Shown in pieces: positions 61,621 to 64,000 of a stretch of DNA of 64,000 bases (position 1 is the first letter of the stretch; each line of letters starts with the position of its first letter). The translations under genes and the position numbers were made by a program. This DNA is from Arbacia lixula (lineage: Eukaryota; Echinodermata; Echinoidea; Arbacioida; Arbaciidae): positions 3,202,655 to 3,266,654 of the forward strand of contig OZ022593.1 of NCBI GenBank assembly GCA_963669155.1, read 5' to 3'. Below the pieces are notes generated by a model, which ran no database searches, had not been told where the DNA came from, and worked only from the letters and a program-made list of their open reading frames with translations.

Positions 61621-61746
61621 GTAAGTGAAAGGGTAAACTATACACCAAAACTTGTGGGTAAGATGAATAAAACAATATATAACTGCATTTATTAAAGATG
61701 TTAGATGAGTGTTAAATATGTGTCCTGGTCATGTTTCTACTTCTAG

Positions 61747-61848
61747 ACCGATGGCAATGCTAGTTTCTTGAGAGCCGCTCGGGGTGGAAATCTGGACAAG
61801 GTCTTTGATTATCTGAAAGGCAGCACAGACATCAACACCAGCAATGCG
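61747..61848 (+). CDS. ANK: Ankyrin exon 3: start of the ankyrin repeat domain
   Basis: This 102-nt exon (34 codons, phase 0 at both ends) lies between the acceptor TTCTACTTCTAG and the donor GTAAGC. It encodes [20 protein letters not shown], then [14 protein letters not shown]. The core [24 protein letters not shown] is a hallmark of the first ankyrin repeat of ankyrin-2/ankyrin-3 proteins, the adaptors that tie membrane proteins to the spectrin skeleton. The boundary after the Asn of the DINT-N segment matches where the vertebrate domain continues with the NGLN motif, from memory. The rest of the repeats, the ZU5/UPA spectrin-binding module and the death domain would lie beyond the window. 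The gene is therefore cut by the right edge and not broken. Confidence 0.93.
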
Positions 61849-62649
61849 GTAAGCTCTCCTGCTTTATCTCAAATTTGACGGATTAGTTATCCTCAATACT
61901 TTTATATCTAACTACTTCATAATCCTGGATAATCATAATTTGTTGAACTCTGCTAAAATGGTTTTTAAGTTGTCCTCGGATAATTTAATTTAAAAAAATG
62001 TTGTTTTGTGATGGATTGAGAAAAATGGTAGGAAGAGAGAGAGAGAGAGAGAGAGAGATGAGGACAAAGGGGAAAAGAGAGAAAGAAGAGATACAAAGTG
62101 CAAAAAGTTAAGAGGAAGGGGAAGGACAAACATCGTTGTATTTGTCTTATCATACAAACATTTCAGAGAAGAGAGTTATGATGTTACATTACTGTAAAGT
62201 GCAAAGAAATGCACAAAGCAGGCTGAATGCAAGACTGGTAGTGAAAGTGGGCGTCGTCTCTGACATGGCCTCCAGAAGTACAGGTCTGCATGGCTACCAA
62301 GTTCACTGTAACACTGATACAGCGGTGTCATGCTGAGCATGTTCCAGGGAGCAGGCTCGCGACATGTAGTTACAGGGGATCACTCAATGTTGTCAGCCCA
62401 GAGGTGAAAGGGCGCCAGCTGTTGGTGAGAGATGGATAGTCTTCCTGCTCCTAATAGTTGTCTTGCACAAATGTGTGGTACTTTTATAGACCTTGTTTTG
62501 TTCTTCATGCTTTATTACTTTTCTTCTCTCTTCATTTGTACTTCTCTTTTTTTATTTGATTTCTATTTCTTTATTTGTCTCCTTTCTACTTTTGTTTTCA
62601 CTTAGCTTCTGACTTCTCTTCTCTTTCTTCATCAGTAATCCCCCTTTTT

Positions 62650-62860
62650 TCTTTCTTTCTTTCTTCTTCTTCTTCTTCTTCTTCTTCTTCTTCTTCTTCT
62701 TCTTCTACTTGTCTTCTTCTTCTTCTTCTCTTCTTCTTCTTCTTCTTCTTCTTCTTCTTCTTCTTCTTCTTCTTCTTCTTCTTCTTCTTCTTCTTCTTCT
62801 TCTTCTTCTTCTTCTTCTTCTTCTTCTTCTTCTTCTTCTTCTTCTTCTTCTTCTTCTTCA
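62650..62860. repeat. Long (TTC)n / (GAA)n tract
   Basis: TTC trinucleotides run almost unbroken from about 62665 to 62859, with one interruption near 62705-62730 (ACTTG, CTCTTC). It lies in the ankyrin intron after exon 3, so the transcript carries UUC and the template GAA. GAA/TTC tracts form triplex or sticky DNA. Confidence 0.95.
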
Positions 62861-63549
62861 TCCTTTCTCTTTAATTCCATGTTATCATAGTTCTTCTCCA
62901 TTTTATCCCTCTTCCATTTCTTCTTTTTCTTCCTCTTTGTATTCGCCCACTGTGGTCTTTTTCCATTTTCCATTAAAAAAAAATCTATTTTTAATTATCA
63001 AAACATTGTTTTGTAACAATCAGAACAAGATAGAAGTGTAACCCCTAAAAAATGTCATTGCTGTTTTTTGTTTGTAGTACATGTACATATATATTGACAT
63101 TGTATTGACATGTATTTACCTTTGTATTCTTATTTGATATATTGGAGATCAAGCCGAAAATCAACCAATCAAATCAAACCAAATAAGCCATGTCATATTG
63201 CCCATTGAATTCATTTTCAGATAAGTTGCAACATTTTTGAAAATAAACATCTCAGACAAAGAAGATATATCTCTGCATATATTGGTGCCTTCCCCCCAAA
63301 ACAGTGCAGAGGTCAAACTGTTTTGCTTTGTTTAGTGTAGGATACCAGGATTAGTGTTAACTAGGCTCAATTGGGCTTTTCCCTTAGTCTCTACACGGCA
63401 TAGATTATAGACTTCCTGCCCTTGTCCATAGGATCTTTGCTAAAAAGCTGTTGAAAGGAAGGACGGTATGCAAATTGGTGCCGTCTTACTACCCATGGTA
63501 GTATTTCTTTTTAATCTGATCCCCCACTTTTCCCTATACATGTATTTAC

Positions 63550-63965
63550 TGTACCTCTGCTCTTTCCCTCTCTCTGTCTCTCTCTGTCTCTCTCTGTCTC
63601 TGTCTGTCTTTGATTGTCTCTCTGTCTCTGTCCCTCTGTCTCTCTTTCTTTCTCTCTTTCTCTCTTTCTATCTTTCTCTCTGTATATCTCTGTTTGAATT
63701 CTATTTGTTATGCTCACATAATTTGGCCCCCTTCTCACTCTCTCTCCCTTCCCTCTTTCTTCATCTGTCTCCCTCTCCCCCTCGCTCTTGTCTCCATTTC
63801 TCTCTGTCTGTCTTTCCCTCTTTATTTTTCTTCCTCTTTCTCTTCCTCTTCCTTTCTCTCTCTTGTCCCTCTTTCTCTGTGTATGATAGTCTCTCTTTCC
63901 CCCTTCTCTTTCTCTGTCCACCTGTTTGTCTCCCTCTGTCTTTAAACTCTTCCTCATCCCCCCCA
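63550..63965. repeat. CT-rich low-complexity tract
   Basis: TCTCTGTC and TCTTTCTC motifs without a fixed unit. The opposite-strand 151-codon Arg/Glu frame is an artefact. It extends nearly to the window end. Confidence 0.88.
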
Positions 63966-64000
63966 CCCCATGTGTCTAAGCCATCTTTGATAATTCTTGA

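Larger units (their letters stand above)
61080..61626 (+). repeat. Seven-unit tandem array of exon 2 end plus splice donor
   Basis: The final 36 nt of exon 2 with its donor and about 40 nt of intron recur as diverging units of 75 to 93 bp. Exon-like bodies lie at 61080-61115 (the real exon end), 61155-61196, 61240-61275, 61317-61356, 61410-61444, 61496-61532 and 61585-61620. Each is preceded by AG and a C/T-rich stretch (CCCCTCCCCTATCTT or similar) and followed by a GTAAGT-like hexamer. Units 1 and 3 resemble each other (GATGAGCAGCAGGCCATGCT), as do units 2 and 4 (poly-C, then GATGAACACTATGCTATGCT), which implies a two-unit duplication. Donors are intact in units 1, 3 and 7, GTATGT in unit 6, and changed to ATAAGT in units 2, 4 and 5. 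Confidence 0.9.

Noticed and set aside
62598-63041. Poly-Lys, poly-Glu, poly-Phe and poly-Leu frames
   Set aside because: TTC/GAA trinucleotide tract.
1-64000. Search for CRISPR arrays, toxin-antitoxin, phage or bacterial defence genes
   Set aside because: The sequence is intron-bearing eukaryotic DNA; no direct-repeat and spacer arrays or dense coding were found.

Overview
The window looks like metazoan nuclear DNA of moderate to low GC. It is mostly non-coding and carries many simple repeats and small dispersed elements. The only gene I can support is the 5' part of an ankyrin gene on the + strand. No prokaryotic operons, CRISPR arrays, rRNA or complete tRNA genes were seen. Repeat style (many MITE-like foldback elements, long CA/GA/CT tracts) and the ANK2/ANK3-like N-terminus suggest a marine invertebrate deuterostome. 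A sea-urchin-like echinoderm is my guess, but this rests on general resemblance and not on a search.

Layout. About 1-35250 is gene-poor flank: MITE-like elements with TA-flanked termini, foldback palindromes, tRNA-type SINEs, a GC-rich TIR element with a broken SAP-like motif and telomere-like repeats, a pogo/Tigger-like TIR element, and a 14-bp minisatellite open in three frames. A 22-codon first coding exon with a clean donor lies at 35874-35939, preceded by a probable 5' UTR with small upstream ORFs. A 25-kb intron follows, full of microsatellites, MITEs and minisatellites. Exon 2 (60978-61115) encodes a Lys/Pro-rich linker. Exon 3 (61747-61848) encodes the conserved start of the ankyrin repeat domain. 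All three exons begin and end in phase 0, and the gene continues beyond the right edge.

The most notable structure is in the 631-bp intron between exons 2 and 3. The last 36 nt of exon 2, with its 5' splice site and about 40 nt of following intron, is repeated as seven diverging tandem units. Two downstream units keep an AG acceptor, a 36-nt in-frame stop-free body and a GTAAGT donor, so they are candidate alternative microexons of 12 codons each. I rank this as the best lead in the window.

Most long open frames here are translations of low-complexity DNA (CA, GA, CT, TTC, a 14-bp and a 21-bp satellite) and are not genes.
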